NCBI GenBank assembly: GCA_032622095.1
Contig: CP136069.1
Location: 106,296,278 to 106,360,277 of the forward strand
Direction: 5' to 3'
Source: Siphonodentalium dalli
Lineage: Eukaryota > Mollusca > Scaphopoda > Gadilida > Siphonodentaliidae
Length of the DNA: 64,000 nucleotides
Shown: positions 30,901-45,638 of the stretch, piece by piece
Position numbering within the stretch: position 1 is the stretch's first letter
How the letters are laid out: every line of letters begins with the position of its first letter
Notes under the pieces: generated by a model
Told to the model about the DNA's origin: nothing
Databases searched by the model: none
Seen by the model: only the letters and a program-made list of their open reading frames with translations
Made by a program: the position numbers and the translations under genes

Positions 30901-33900
30901 GTATCCCCGCCACACACATATATAGGTATCCCCGCCACACACATATATAGGTATCCCCACCACACACATATATAGGTATCCCCGCCACATACATATGTAG
31001 GTCTCCCCGCCACATACATATTTAGGTATCCCCACCACACATCTATAGGTATCCCCACCACACACATATATTGGTCTCCCCGCCACACACATATATAGGT
31101 ATCCCCGCCACATACATATATAGGTCTCCCCGCCACATACATATATAGGTATCCCCACCACACATCTATAGGTATCCCCACCACACACATATATAGGTAT
31201 CATCACCCCACACATCTATAAGTCTCCCCGCCACATACTTCTATAGGTCTCCCCACCACATACATATATAGGTATCACTACCACATACATATATAGGTAT
31301 CCCCACCACATACATATATAGGTATCCCCACCACACAAATATATAGGTAACCCCGCCACACACATATATAGGTATCCCTACCACATACATATATATGTAT
31401 CCTCACCACACACATATATAGGTCTCCACGCCACATACATCCATAGGTCTCCCCACCACAGACATATATAGGTATCACCACTACATACATGTATAGGTAT
31501 CCACACCACATACATATATAGGTATCCCCACCACATACATATATAGGTATCCACACCACACACATATATAGGTATCACCACCACGCACATATATATGTAT
31601 CCCCACCACATACATATATAGGTATCCCCACCACATACATCTATAGGTATCCCCACCACACACATATATAGGTATCCCCACCACATACAAATATAGGTAT
31701 CCCCACCACACACATCTATAGGTATCCCCACCACACACATCTATAGGTATCCCAACCACACACATATATAGATATCACCACCACATACATATATAGGTAT
31801 CACCACCACACACATATAGGTATCCCCACCACATACATATAGGTATCCCCGCCACATACATGTAGGTATCCCCACCACACACATCTATAGGTATCACCAC
31901 CACATACATATATAGGTATACCCAACACATACATATATAGGTATCCCTACCACATACATATATAGTTATCCCCACCACACACATCTATAGGTATCCCCAC
32001 CACATACATATATAGGTATCCCCACCACATACATATATAGGTATCCCCACCACATACATATATAGGTATCCCCACCACATACATCTATTGGTATCACCGC
32101 CACATACATATATAGGCATCCCCACCATATACATTTATAGGTATCCCGCCACACACATATATAGGTATCCCCACCACACACATATATAGGTATCACCACC
32201 ACACACATCTATAGGTATCCCGCCACACACATATATAGGTATCCCCACCACACACATATATAGGTATCACCAACACACACATATATAGGTATCCCCGCCC
32301 AATACATATCTAGGTATCCCCACCACATACATATATAGGTATCACCACCACACACATATATAGGTATCCCCACCACATACATATATAGGTATCCCCACCA
32401 CATACATCTATAGGTATCCCCACCACGCACATATATAGGTATCCCCACCACATACATATATAGGTATCCCCACCACCTACATATATAGGTATCCCCACCA
32501 CATACATATATAGGTATTCCCACCACATACATATATAGGTATTCCCACCACATACATATATAGGTATTCCCACCACATACATATATAGGTATCCCCACCA
32601 CATACATATATAGGTATCCCCGCCACATACATATATATGTATCACCACAACACACATATATAGGTATCCCCACTACATACATATATATAGTATTCCCACC
32701 ACATACGTCTATATGTATCCCCACACACACACATATAGGTATCCCCACCACATACATATATAGATATACCCACCACATACATATATATGTATCCCCACCA
32801 CATACATATATATGTATCCCCACCACACACATATATAGGCATCCCCACCACATACATCTATAGGTATCCCCACCACACACATATATATAGGTATCCCCAC
32901 CACATACATATATAGGCATCCCCGCCACATACATCTATAGGTATCCCCACCACACACATATATATAGGTATCCCCACCACATACATATATAGTATCCCCA
33001 CCACACACATCTATAGGTATCCCCACCACATACATATATAGGTATCCCCACCACATAAATATATAGGTATCCCCACCACACACATCTATAGATATCCCCA
33101 CCACACACATCTATAGGTATCCCCACCACACACATATATAGGTATCACCACCACACACATATATAGGTATCCCCACCACATACATATATAGGTATCCCCA
33201 CCACACACATATATAGTTATCCCCACCACATACATATATAGTATCCCCACCACACACATCTATAGGTATCCCCACCACACACATCTATAGGTATCCCAAC
33301 CACACACATCTATAGGTATCCCCACCACATACATATGTAGGTATCCCCACCATATACATCTATAGGTATCCCAACCACACACATCTATAGGTATCCCCAC
33401 AACATACATATGTAGGTATCCCCACCATATACATATATAGGTATCCCCACCACACACACACATAGGTATCCCCACCACATACATATATAGGTATCCCCGC
33501 CACACACATATATAGGTATCCCCGCCAAACACATATATAGGTATCCTCACCACACACATATATAGGTATCCCCGCCACATACATATATAGGTCTCCCCGC
33601 CACACATCTATAGGTATCACCACCACACACATATATCGGTATTCCCGCCACACACATATATAGGTATCCCCACCACACACATATATAGGTATCACCACCA
33701 CACACATATATAGGTATCCCCACCACTTACATATATAGGTATCCCCACCACACACATATATAGGTATCACCACCACACACATATATATGTATCCCCACCA
33801 CATACATATATAGGTATCCCCACCACATACATCTATAGGTATCCCCACCACACACATATATAGGTATCCCCACCACATACATATATAGGTATCCCCACCA

Positions 33901-34432
33901 CACACATATATAGGTAACCCCGCCACACACATATATAGGTATCCCTACCACATACATATATATGTATCCTCACCACACACATATATAGGTCTCCACGCCA
34001 CATACATCTATAGGTATCCCCACCACACACATATATATAGGTATCCCCACCACATACATATATAGTATCCCCACCACACACATCTATAGGTATCCCCACC
34101 ACACACATATATAGGTATCCCCACCACACACATCTATAGGTATCCCCACCACATACATATATAGGTATCCCCACCACATACATAAATAGGTATCCCCACC
34201 ACATAAATATATAGGTATCCCCACCACACACATCTATAGATATCCCCACCACACACATATATAGGTATCCCCACCACACACATATATAGGTATCACCACC
34301 ACACACATATATAGGTATCCCCACCACATACATATATAGGTATCCCCACCACACACTTATATAGTTATCCCCACCACATACATATATAGTATCCCCACCA
34401 CACACATCTATAGGTATCCCCACCACACACAT
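27942..34432. repeat. Large duplicated segment, proximal copy (matches 43746-50109)
   Basis: About 6.4 kb recur at offsets of 15,804, 15,805, 15,803 and then 15,677 bp. The small offset steps can be placed: a C-run change near 29090, a two-base AT expansion near 29501, and five extra monomers plus one base near 32.4-32.69 kb here. The left boundary is sharp. At 27941 (A) against 43745 (G) the sequences begin to agree, while further left the distal copy belongs to family B. Confidence 0.85.
29500..29516. repeat. Local (AT)7 expansion in one monomer
   Basis: The run between C and CACC is 14 alternating A/T bases. At the matching place in the distal copy (near 45310) the run is ATATATAGGTAT. 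The change removes the GG and adds two bases, which accounts for the offset step from 15,805 to 15,803 bp. It is a clear example of dinucleotide slippage inside the satellite. Confidence 0.75.
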
Positions 34433-34613
34433 CTATAGGTATCCCAACCACACACATCTATAGGTATCCCCACCACATACATATGTAGGTATCCCCACCA
34501 TATACATATATAGGTATCCCCACCACACACACACATAGGTATCCCCACCACATACATATATAGGTATCCCCGCCACACACATATATAGGTATCCCCACCA
34601 CACACATATATAG
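29836..34613. repeat. Superrepeat module M1 (4,778 bp)
   Basis: The module is defined here from one GTCTGCCC unit to the next. In order it holds a D-type opening, a short-monomer cassette (about 30370-30450), the CATATACATACATCCCC unit (30591), a family B stretch with ACAAGCAT (near 30888), a second cassette (about 31810), and the CACACACACACATATAGG unit near 32712. It lacks the GGTTCTCC unit, which places it with M4 and M5 (type I). Confidence 0.75.
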
Positions 34614-37600
34614 GTCTGCCCACCACATACATATATAGGTATCCCCGCCACACACATATATAGGTATCCCCGCCAAACACATATATAGGTATCCACACCA
34701 CACACATATATAGGTATCCCCGCCAAATACATATATAGGTATCCACACCACACACATATATAGGTATCCCCGCCAAATACATATATAGGTCTCCCCGCCA
34801 CACATCTATAGGTATCCCCACCACACACATATATCGGTATCCCCGCCACACACATATATAGGTATCCCCACCACACACATATATAGGTATCACCACCACA
34901 CACATATATAGGTATCCCCACCACGTACATATATAGGTATCCCCACCACACACATATATAGGTATCACCACCACATACATCTATAGGTATCCCCACCACA
35001 CACATCTATAGGTATCCCCACCACACACATCTATAGGTATCCCAACCACACACATATTTAGATATCACCACCACATACATATATAGGTATCACCACCACA
35101 CATATATAGGTCTCCCCACCACACACATATATAGGTCTCCCCACCAAAAGCATATATAGGTATCCCCGCCACACACATATATAGGTATCCCCGCCACACA
35201 CATATATAGGTATCCCCACCACACACATATATAGGTATCCCCGCCACATACATATGTAGGTCTCCCCGCCACATACATATATAGGTATCCCCACCACACA
35301 TCTATAGGTATCCCCACCACACACATATATTGGTCTCCCCGCCACACACATATATAGGTATCCCCACCACATACATATATAGGTCTCCCCGCCACATACA
35401 TATATAGGTATCCCCACCACACATCTATAGGTATCCCCACCACACACATATATAGGTATCATCACCCCACACATATATAAGTCTCCCCGCCACATACATC
35501 TATAGGTCTCCCCACCACATACATATATAGGTATCACTACCACATACATATATAGGTATCCCCACCACATACATATATAGGTATCCCCACCATACACATA
35601 TATAGGTAACCCCGCCACACACATATATAGGTATCCCTACCACATACATATATATGTATCCTCACCACACACATATATAGGTCTCCACGCCACATACATC
35701 CATAGGTCTCCCCACCACACACATATATAGGTATCACCACTAAATACATGTATAGGTATCCCCACCACATACATATATAGGTATCCCTACCACACACATA
35801 TATAGGTATCCCCCACACACATATATAGGTATCCCCACCACATACATATATAGGTATCCTCACCACACACATATATAGGTATCACCACCACATACATATA
35901 TAGGTATCCCCGCCACACACATATATAGGTATCCCCGCCACATACATATATAGGTATCCCCACCACACACATCTATAGGTATCCCCACCACATACATATA
36001 TAGGTATCACTACCACATACATATATAGGTATCCCAACCACACACATATATAGGTATCCCCACCACACACATATATATAGGTATCCCCGCCACACACATA
36101 TATAGGTATCCCCACCACATACTTATATAGGTCTCCCCACCACATACATCTATAGGTTCTCCCCACCACACACATCTATAGGTATCCCCACCACACACAT
36201 ATATAGGTATCACCACCACACACATATATAGGTATCCCCACCACATACATATATAGGTATTCCCACCACATAAATATATAGGTATCCCCACCACACACAT
36301 ATATAGGTATCCCCACCACACACATCTATAGGTATCCCCACCACATTCATATATAAGTATCCCCACCACACACATTTATAGGTATCCACGCCACATACAT
36401 ATATAGGTATCACTACCACACACATATATAGGTCTCCCCACCACATACATCTATATGTATCCCCACCACACACATCTATAGGTATCCCCACCACACACAT
36501 ATATAGGTATCCCAACCACACACATATATAGATATCACCACCACATACATATATAGGTATCACCACCACACACATATAGGTATCCCCACCACATACATAT
36601 AGGTATCCCCGCCACATACATATAGGTATCCCCACCACACACATGTAGGTATCCCCACCACACACATCTATAGGTATCACCACCACATACATATATAGGT
36701 ATACCCAACACATACATATATAGGTATCCCTACCACATACATATATAGTTATTCCCACCACACACATCTATAGGTATCCCCACCACATACATATATAGGT
36801 ATCCCCACCACATACATATATAGGTATCCCCACCACATACATATATAGGTATCCCCACCACATACATCTATTGGTATCACCGCCACATACATCTATAGGC
36901 ATCCCCACCACATACATTTATAGGTATCCCGCCACACACATATATAGGTATCCCCACCACACACATATATAGGTATCACCACCACACACATCTATATGTA
37001 TCCCGCCACACACATATATAGGTATCCCCACCACACACATATATAGGTATCACCACCACACACATATATAGGTATCCCCGCCCAATACATATATAGGTAT
37101 CCCCACCACATACATATATAGGTATCACCACCACACACATATATAGGTATCCCCACCACACACATATATAGGTATCCCCACCACATACATATATAGGTAT
37201 CACTACCACATACATATATAGGTATCCCAACCACACACATATATAGATATCACCACCACATACATATATAGGTATCACCACCACACACATATAGGTATCC
37301 CCACCACATACATATAGGTATCCCCGCCACATACATATAAGTATCCCCACCACACACATGTAGGTATCCCCACCACACACATCTATAGGTATCACCACCA
37401 CATACATATATAGGTATACCCAACACATACATATATAGGTATCCCTACCACATACATATATAGTTATCCCCACCACACACATCTATAGGTATCCCCACCA
37501 CATACATATATAGGTATCCCCACCACATACATATATAGGTATCCCCACCACACACATATATAGGTATCACCACCACACACATCTATAGGTATCCCGCCAC

Positions 37601-38760
37601 ACACATATATAGGTATCCCCACCACACACATATATAGGTATCACCACCACACACATATATAGGTATCCCCGCCCAATACATATATAGGTATCCCTCCACA
37701 TACATATATAGGTATCACCACCACACACATATATAGGTATCCCCACCACATACATATATAGGTATCCCCACCACATACATCTATAGGTATCCCCACCACA
37801 CACATATATAGGTATCCCCACCACATACATATATAGGTATCCCCACTACCTACATATATAGGTATCCCCACCACATACATATATAGGTATCCCCACCACA
37901 TACATATATAGGTATCCCCACCACATACATATATAGGTATCCCCGCCACATACATATATATGTATCACCACAACACACATATATAGGTATCCCCACCACA
38001 TACATATATAGGTATCCCCACCACATACGTCTATATGTATCCCCACACACACACATATAGGTATCCCCACCACATACATATATAGATATCCCCACCACAT
38101 ACATATATATGTATCCCCACCACACACATATATAGGCATCCCCACCACATACATCTATAGGTATCCCCACCACACACATATATATAGGTATCCCCACCAC
38201 ATACATATATAGTATCCCCACAACACACATCTATAGGTATCCCCACCACACACATATATAGGTATCCCCACCACACACATATATAGGTATCACCACCACA
38301 CACATATATAGGTATCCCCACCACATACATATATAGGTATCCCCACCACATAAATATATAGGTATCCCCACCACACACATCTATAGATATCCCCACCACA
38401 CACATCTATAGGTATCCCCACCACAAAAATATATAGGTATCACCACCACACACATATATAGGTATCCCCACCACATACATATATAGGTATCCCCACCACA
38501 CACATATATAGTTATCCCCACCACATACATATATAGTATCCCCACCACACACATCTATAGGTATCCCCACCACCCACATCTATAGGTATCCCAACCACAC
38601 ACATCTATAGGTATCCCCACCACATAAATATGTAGGTATCCCCACCATATACATATATAGGTATCCCCACCACACACATACATAGGTATCCCCACCACAT
38701 ACATATATAGGTATCCCCGCCACACACATATATAGGTATCCCCACCACACACATATATAG
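34614..38760. repeat. Superrepeat module M2 (4,147 bp)
   Basis: Same opening as M1, but about 515 bp shorter in the D-to-B interval. The short-monomer cassette and the CATATACATACATCCCC unit expected before family B are absent near 35.1 kb, while the equivalent M6 copy keeps them (55.45-55.99 kb). Family B follows with AAAGCAT (near 35148). A GGTTCTCC unit at 36155 marks type II. M2 corresponds to M6 at offsets of about 20,379, then 20,894, then 20,793 bp. Confidence 0.75.
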
Positions 38761-41700
38761 GTCTGCCCACCACATACATATATAGGTATCCCCGCCACAC
38801 ACATATATAGGTATCCCCGCCAAACACATATATAGGTATCCTCACCACACACATATATCGGTATCCCCGCCACATACATATATAGGTCTCCCCGCCACAC
38901 ATCTATAGGTATCCCCACCACACACATATATCGGTATCCCCGCCACACACATATATAGGTATCCCCACCACACACATATATAGGTATCACCACCACGCAC
39001 ATATATAGGTATCCCCACCACATACATATATAGGTATCCCCACCACACACATATATAGGTATCACCACCACACACATATATATGTATCCCCACCACATAC
39101 ATATATAGGTATCCCCACCACATACATCTATAGGTATCCCCACCACACACATATATAGGTATCCCCACCACATACATATATAGGTATCCCCACCACACAC
39201 ATCTATAGGTATCCCCACCACACACATCTATAGGTATCCCAACCACACACATATTTAGATATCTCCACCACATACATATATAGGTATCACCACCACACAC
39301 ATATAGGTATCCCCACCACATACATATAGGTATCCCCGCCACATACATATAGGTATCCCCACCACACACATGTAGGTATCCCCACCACACACATCTATAG
39401 GTATCACCACCACATACATATATAGGTATACCCAACACATACATATATAGGTATCCCTACCACATACATATATAGTTATCCCCACCACACACATCTATAT
39501 GTATCCCCACCACATACATATACATACATCCCCACCACGTACAACTATATGTATCCCCACCACACACATATATAGGTATCCCCACCACATACATCTATAT
39601 GTATCCCCACCACACACATATATAGGTATCCCCACCACGTACATATATAGGTATCCCCACAACACACATCTATATGTATCCCCACCACACACATCTAAAG
39701 GTATCCCCACCACACACATATATAGGTGTCCCCACCACATACATATATAGGTATCCCCGCCACACACATATATAGGTGTCCCCACCACATACATATATAG
39801 GTATCCCCGCCACACACATATATAGGTCTCCCCACCACACACATATATAGGTCTCCCCACCACAAGCATATATAGGTATCCCCGCCACACACATATATAG
39901 GTATCCCCGCCACACACATATATAGGTATCCCCACCACACACATATATAGGTATCCCCGCCACATACATATGTAGGTCTCCCCGCCACATACATATATAG
40001 GTATCCCCACCACACATCTATAGGTATCCCCACCACACACATATATTGGTCTCCCCGCCACACACATATATAGGTATCCCCGCCACATACATATATAGGT
40101 CTTCCCGCCACATACATATATAGGTATCCCCACCACACATCTATAGGTATCCCCACCACACACATATATAGGTATCATCACCCCACACATATATAAGTCT
40201 CCCCGCCACATACATCTATAGGTCTCCCCACCACATACATATATAGGTATCACTACCACATACATATATAGGTATCCCCACCACATACATATATAGGTAT
40301 CCCCACCACACATATATATAGGTAACCCCGCCACACACATATATAGGTATCCCTACCACATACATATATATATATCCTCACCACACACATATATAGGTCT
40401 CCACGCCACATACATCCATAGGTCTCCCCACCACACACATATATAGGTATCACCACTACATACATGTATAGGTATCCCCACCACATACATATATAGGTAT
40501 CCCTACCACACACATATATAGGTATCCCCCCACACACATATATAGGTATCCCCACCACATACATCTATAGGTATCCCTACCACATACATATATAGGTATC
40601 CTCACCACACACATATATAGGTATCACCACCACATACATATATAGGTATCCCCGCCACACACATATATAGGTATCCCCGCCACATACATATATAGGTATC
40701 CCCGCCACATACATATATAGGTATCCCCACCACATACATATATAGGTATCACTACCACATACATATATAGGTATCCCAACCACACACATATATAGGTATC
40801 CCCACCACACACATATATATAGGTATCCCCGCCACACACATATATAGGTATCCCCACCACATACTTATATAGGTCTCCGCACCACATAAATCTATAGGTT
40901 CTCCCCACCACACACATCTATAGGTATCCCCACCACACACATATATAGGTATCACCACCACACACATATATAGGTATCCCCACCACATACATATATAGGC
41001 ATTCCCACCACATAAATATATAGGTATCCCCACCACACACATCTATAGGTATCCCCACCACACACATCTATAGGTATCCCCACCACATTCATATATAAGT
41101 ATCCCCACCACACACATTTATAGGTATCAACGCCACATACATATATAGGTATCACTACCACACACATATATAGGTCTCCCCACCACATACATCTATATGT
41201 ATCCCCACCACACACATCTATAGGTATCCCCACCACACACATCTATAGGTATCCCCACCACACACATATATAGGTATCCTCACCACACACATCTATAGGT
41301 ATCCCCACCACATACATATATAGGTATCCCAACCACACACATATATATGTATCCCAACCACACACATATATATGTATCACCACCACACACATATAGGTAT
41401 CCACACCACATACATATAGGTATCCCCGCCACATACATATAGGTATCCCCACCACACACATATAGGTATCCCCACCACACACATCTATAGGTATCACCAC
41501 CACATACATATATAGGTATACCCAACACATACATATATAGGTATCCCCACCACATACATATATATGTATCCCCACCACACACATATATAGGTATCCCCAC
41601 CACATACATATATAGGTATCCCCACCACATACATATATAGGTATCCCCACCACATACATCTATTGGTATCACCGCCACATACATCTATAGGTATCCCCAC

Positions 41701-44700
41701 CACATACATCTATAGGTATCCCGCCACACACATATATAGGTATCCCCACCACACACATATATAGGTATCCCCACCACGTACATCCATAGGTATCCCGCCA
41801 CACACATATATAGGTATCCCCACCACACACATATACAGGTATCACCACCACACACATATATAGGTATCCCCGTCAAATACATATATAGGTATCCCAACCA
41901 CATACATATATAGGTATCACCACCACACACATATATAGGTATCCCCACCACATACATATATAGGTATCCCCACCACATTCATCTATAGTTATCCCCACCA
42001 CACACATATATAGGTATCCCCACCACATACATATATAGGTATCCCCACCACATACATATATAGGTATCCCACCACATACATATATAGGTATCCCCACCAC
42101 ATACATATATAGGTATCCCCACCACATACATATATAGGTATCCCCGCCACATACATATATATGTATCATCACCACACACATATATAGGTATCCCCACCAC
42201 ATACATATATAGGTATCCCCACCACATACATCTATAGGTATCCCCACCACACACAAATATAGGTATCCCCACCACATACATATATAGATATCCCCACCAC
42301 ATACATATATATGTATCCCCACCACATACATCTATATGTATCCCCACCACACACATATATATGTATCCCCACCACATACATCTATAGGTATCCCCACCAC
42401 ACACATATATAGGTATCCCCACCACATACATATATATGTATCCCCACCACACACATCTATATGTATCCCCACCACACACGTCTATAGGTATCCCAACCAC
42501 ACACATATATAGATATCACCACCACATACATATATAGGTATCACCACCACACACATATAGGTATCCCCACCACATACATATAGGTATCCTCGCCAGATAC
42601 ATATAGGTATCCCCACCACACACATATAGGTATCCCCACCACACACATATATAGGTATCACCACCACATACACATATAGGTATACACAACACATACATAT
42701 ATAGGTATCCCCACCACATACATATATAGTTATCCCCACCACACACATCTATAGGTATCCCCACCACATACATATATAGGTATCCCCACCACATACATAT
42801 ATAGGTATCACTACCACATACAAATATAGGTATCCCCACCACACACATATATAGGTATCCCCACCACACACATATATAGGTATCCCCGCCACACACATAT
42901 ATAGGTATCCCCACCACATACTTATATAGGTCTCCCCACCACATACATCTATAGGTATCCCCACCACACACATCTATAGGTATCCCCACTACATACATAT
43001 ATAGGTATCCCCACCACATACATATATCTGTATCCCCACCACACACATATATAGGTGTCCCCACCACATACATATATAGGTATCACCGCCACACACATAT
43101 ATAGGTCTCCCCACCACACACATATATAGGTCTCCCCAACACAAGCATATATAGGTATCCCCGCCACACACATATATAGGTATCCCCGCCACACACATAT
43201 ATAGGTATCCCCACCACACACATATATAGGTATCCCCGCCACATACATATGTAGGTCTCCCCGCCACATACATATATAGGTATCCCCACCACACATCTAT
43301 AGGTATCCCCACCACACACATATATTGGTCTCCCCGCCACACACATATATAGGTATCCCCGCCACATACATATATAGGTCTTCCCGCCACATACATATAT
43401 AGGTATCCCCACCACACATCTATAGGTATCCCCACCACACACATATATAGGTATCATCACCCCACACACATATAAGTCTCCCCGCCACATACATCTATAG
43501 GTCTCCCCACCACATACATATATAGGTATCACTACCACATACATATATAGGTATCCCCACCACATACATATATAGGTATCCCCACCACACAAATATATAG
43601 GTAACCCCGCCACACACATATATAGGTATCCCTACCACATACATATATATGTATCCTCACCACACACATATATAGGTCTCCGCGCCACATACATCCATAG
43701 GTCTCCCCACCACACACATATATAGGTATCACCACTACATACATGTATAGGTATCCCCGCCACACACATATATAGGTATCCCCGCCAAACACATATATAG
43801 GAATCCTCACCACACACATATATAGGTATCCCCGCCACATACATATATAGGTCTCCCCGCCACACATCTATAGGTATCCCCACCACACACATACATCGGT
43901 ATCCCCGCCACACACATATATAGGTATCCCCACCACACACATATATAGGTATCACCTCCACACACATATATAGGTATCCCCACCACATACATATATAGGT
44001 ATCCCCACCACACACATATATAGGTATCACCACCACGCACATATATATGTATCCCCACCACATACATATATAGGTATCCCCACCACATACATCTATAGGT
44101 ATCCCCACCACACACATATAGGTATCCCCACCACATACATATAGGTATCCCCGCCACATACATATAGGTATCCCCACCACACACATGTAGGTATCCCCAC
44201 CACACACATCTATAGGTATTCCCACCACATACATATATAGGTATCCCCACCACATACATATATAGGTATCCCCACCACATACATATATAGGTATCCCCAC
44301 CACATACATCTATTGGTATCACCGCCACATACATCTATAGGCATCCCCACCACATACATTTATAGGTATCCCGCCACACACATATATAGGTATCCCCACC
44401 ACACACATATATAGGTATCACCACCACACACATCTATAGGTATCCCGCCACACACATATATAGGTATCCCCACCACACACATATATAGGTATCACCACCA
44501 CACACATATATAGGTATCCCCGCCCAATACATATATAGGTATCCCCACCACATACATATATAGGTATCACCACCACACACATATATAGGTATCCCCACCA
44601 CATACATATATAGGTATCCCCACCACATACATCTATAGGTATCCCCACCACACACATATATAGGTATCCCCACCACATACATATATAGGTATCCCCACCA

Positions 44701-45638
44701 CCTACATATATAGGTATCCCCACCACATACATATATAGGTATCCCCACCACATACATATATAGGTATCCCCACCACATACATATATAGGTATCCCCGCCA
44801 CATACATATATATGTATCACCACAACACACATATATAGGTATCCCCACCACATACATATATAGGTATCCCCACCACATACGTCTATATGTATCCCCCACA
44901 CACCCACATATAGGTATCCCCACCACATACATATATAGATATCCCCACCACATACATATATATGTATCCCCACCACATACATCTATATGTATCCCCACCA
45001 CACACATATATAGGCATCCCCACCACATACATCTATAGGTATCCCCACCACACACATATATATAGGTATCCCCACCACATACATATATAGTATCCCCACC
45101 ACACACATCTCTAGGTATCCCCACCACACACATATATAGGTATCCCCACCACACACATATATAGGTATCACCACCACACACATATATAGGTATCCCCACC
45201 ACATACATATATAGGTATCCCCACCACATAAATATATAGGTATCCCCACCACACACATCTATAGATATCCCCACCACACGCATCTATAGGTATCCCCACC
45301 ACACACATATATAGGTATCACCACCACACACATATATAGGTATCCCCACCACATACATATATAGGTATCCCCACCACACACATATATAGTTATCCCCACC
45401 ACATACATATATAGTATCCCCACCACACACATCTATAGGTATCCCCACCACACACATCTATAGGTATCCCAACCACACACATCTATAGGTATCCCCACCA
45501 CATAAATATGTAGGTATCCCCACCATATACATATATAGGTATCCCCACCACACACATACATAGGTATCCCCACCACATACATAAATAGGTATCCCCGCCA
45601 CACACATATATAGGTATCCCCACCACACACATATATAG
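38761..45638. repeat. Superrepeat module M3, interrupted (6,878 bp)
   Basis: It starts like the others (GTCTGCCC at 38761, CATATACATACATCCCC at 39516, ACAAGCAT near 39863, GGTTCTCC at 40897). From about 41.19 kb it leaves the module pattern, runs through family A sequence and a second family B stretch (ACAAGCAT near 43142), and rejoins at about 43746 with sequence equivalent to 27942. Its extra length, roughly 2.2-2.5 kb over the other modules, is about the size of that interruption (about 2.55 kb). Confidence 0.72.
41193..43745. repeat. Left-half-like patch inside the superrepeat
   Basis: From 41193 the sequence stops matching the M7 equivalent (62009 onward). It matches 11.7-13.5 kb (offset 29,475-29,477 bp), then switches near 42975-42988 to match 10.06-10.8 kb (offset 32,924 bp), then switches at 43745/43746 to match 27942 onward. 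Each switch is in register with the 25-bp unit and no non-repeat bases are added. Confidence 0.75.

Noticed and set aside
41193-43745. Insertion of foreign DNA between the two module series
   Set aside because: All of it is the same 25-bp satellite and matches other parts of this window, so it is internal reshuffling.
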